A DNA stretch of 45,560 bases, from assembly GCA_000310025.1 (NCBI GenBank), contig FN649736.1, positions 2,305,505-2,351,064 of the forward strand, given 5' to 3'. Within the stretch, counting starts at the first letter, position 1, and each line of letters opens with the position of its first letter. The notes beneath the pieces are model-generated. The model made no database searches. It saw nothing but the letters and a program-made list of their open reading frames with translations, and had not been told where the DNA came from. Positions 44,278 through 45,560 of this stretch are shown piece after piece. Made by a program: the position numbers and the translations under genes. The stretch comes from Ectocarpus siliculosus. Lineage: Eukaryota > Sar > Phaeophyceae > Ectocarpales > Ectocarpaceae.

Positions 44278-45560
44278 GCTCTGAGTGTACTCTTGTGTTG
44301 TATTCGGGTATGCACATGTACAACCAACCGTTAAAGGCCTCCCTCTTGGTGTAGCGTCTCGCAACGTCCGCCGCTCCGCTGGGTGTCACAAAGGCGCGCG
44401 CGTCTACCTCACCCCCCATACAGTAGATAGTTTATTTTCGCCGCCGTTTTTGTTGCCACCGGACATGTCGTGCACCCGGCCGGATATCCGCATCCGCTTA
44501 GCGAATGTTGTCGGGCCAGACGAAACCAAGAAAGTTGAGGGCAAGACACCGTCCGTGTATGGAAAATTTTAGTTGGTTCTGAAAAAGCAGCAGCCAGTGC
44601 GCAGCAGTAAAACGATGAAAGCGAGCGAGGCTTTTTTGTCTGTTGCTCTAGAGAAAAATCAACGGCAAACGCGGTTAAAGGAGGTTTGGTGGTGGTGGTG
44701 TCTCTGCGTGGGAACGAACGACGTGCACCTCGCCTCCAACGACAGCAGTCGTCCCTCGGTTATGGGACCATTTTTAAGGACTCTCCCCCGGTTAAGGACA
44801 AGAAAAAAATTCACGGGCGTGTGTGGCTCGCAGGATGTTACACAACATAAGGAGGGGTATCAACCCTAAAGGACACCTGTTGAAACGGAAAACCGTGTTG
44901 TGTCCTTACCCGAGGAACGAGTGCACAGGTGTTGCTCGAGCTGCAGGCGCTGCCCTCGCCCAAGCTCGAGAAGCTTGACGGTTCAGAGCTTGAGGATCCG
45001 ACTTTCTCGAAAGAAGAGAAAGAAGTTGGAATCCCACCCACGCTGAACATGTTCCCTGTTGGTTACCCTACAGAGTTGAGAGGGGACAGAGGGTTGCGAA
45101 AAAGACGAGCACCTGTGAAGAGGTGGTAGCTATTAAAGGGAGAACCGTTGGGCCAGTGAAAAATTATATTAAAATAATTAATCAAGCATGATCATAGGAG
45201 GGGTTTCCAACTCCCCCACCTCCCTTTTTTTTTTTTTTTTTCATCAAAAGTTGGGGGGAGGATTCCAAAAGCGGGCGCGGGCCCACGACCGCAAAATGCG
45301 GGGGCCGTTGCCCCCTTTCAAAAAGCCGCTCCCCGTTTTTTTAAGCAACCTCCACGGGGGTGGAATCGCCGCCCCCCCTAACCCTCCAGTGGTGTCCATT
45401 TTTTTGTTGGGGAACTTTGGGTTGAGCCAGAAGGGTTGAGGCGGAAGAGGGGGGGTTCCAGGGCGGCAACGGTGGGGGGGGGGGGCGTTTGGAGGATGGA
45501 CGTGGAAGATAAGCTGCTGCACGTGAGAATTTGGGGAACGAAGCTTGAGTGAGACAGAGG
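44162..45560. other. 3' flank of the membrane protein gene, microsatellite and low-quality-looking end
   Basis: An AG run followed by ACAG units lies at about 44236-44278. A plus-strand frame at 44929-45129 (LLELQALPSPKLEKLDGSE...) has coding-like composition but no known domain; it might be a later exon or a repeat fragment. A short inverted repeat (AAGGACAC/GTGTCCTT) spans about 44869-44908. From about 45220 to the end the sequence is full of homopolymers, as is typical of a poorly resolved contig end. No gene is supported there. Confidence 0.4.

Overview
The window looks like nuclear DNA of a photosynthetic stramenopile, most probably a brown alga of the Ectocarpus type. This is inferred from GC-rich coding sequence beside AT-richer introns, long spliceosomal introns, glutamine (CAG) and glycine (GGC) runs inside proteins, a eukaryotic EF-1alpha, a centriolar-type protein and a complex I accessory subunit. 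There are no bacterial operons, CRISPR arrays or convincing tRNA/rRNA genes. One assembly gap of 788 N lies at 25974-26761.

Layout. (1) 1-625: 3' end of a plus-strand gene with poly-Gln and acidic runs. (2) 5018-8337, minus: a large low-complexity protein with an N-terminal block resembling SPICE1/CCDC52 (centriole/spindle protein). Genes 1 and 2 are tail to tail and share a C-terminal motif of the form PPMxSPRW(L/I)xxHVxN. (3) 11440-14211 (minus) and 15931-18732 (plus): two head-to-head EF-1alpha genes. Their exons 2-3 and intron 2 match over 1630 bp with one substitution, while first introns and flanks are unrelated, which points to gene conversion between inverted arms. (4) 18733-25214: gene-poor, with tandem, inverted and dispersed repeats. 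(5) 25215-33151, minus: a five-exon methyltransferase gene of the trimethylguanosine synthase (TGS1) type with a long disordered N-terminal extension. Its 3' end runs towards the N gap. Beyond the gap is a Gln-rich C-terminal coding piece that may be the same gene or the next one. (6) 36925-37062, minus: first exon of a probable complex I NDUFA3/9.5-kDa-type subunit. (7) 38283-44146, plus: a multi-pass membrane protein resembling TMEM185. Its large intron holds a degenerate hAT transposon (39404-41235) with terminal inverted repeats, an exact 8-bp target duplication and subterminal TATCGATA repeats.

The identified genes are housekeeping functions (translation elongation, RNA cap modification, respiration, centriole/spindle) and do not form one pathway. 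The most notable items are the homogenised EF-1alpha pair, the SPICE1-like protein with its tail-to-tail motif partner, and the extended TGS1-like enzyme. Gene models come from reading frames and splice-site phase by eye. No alignment or search was run.
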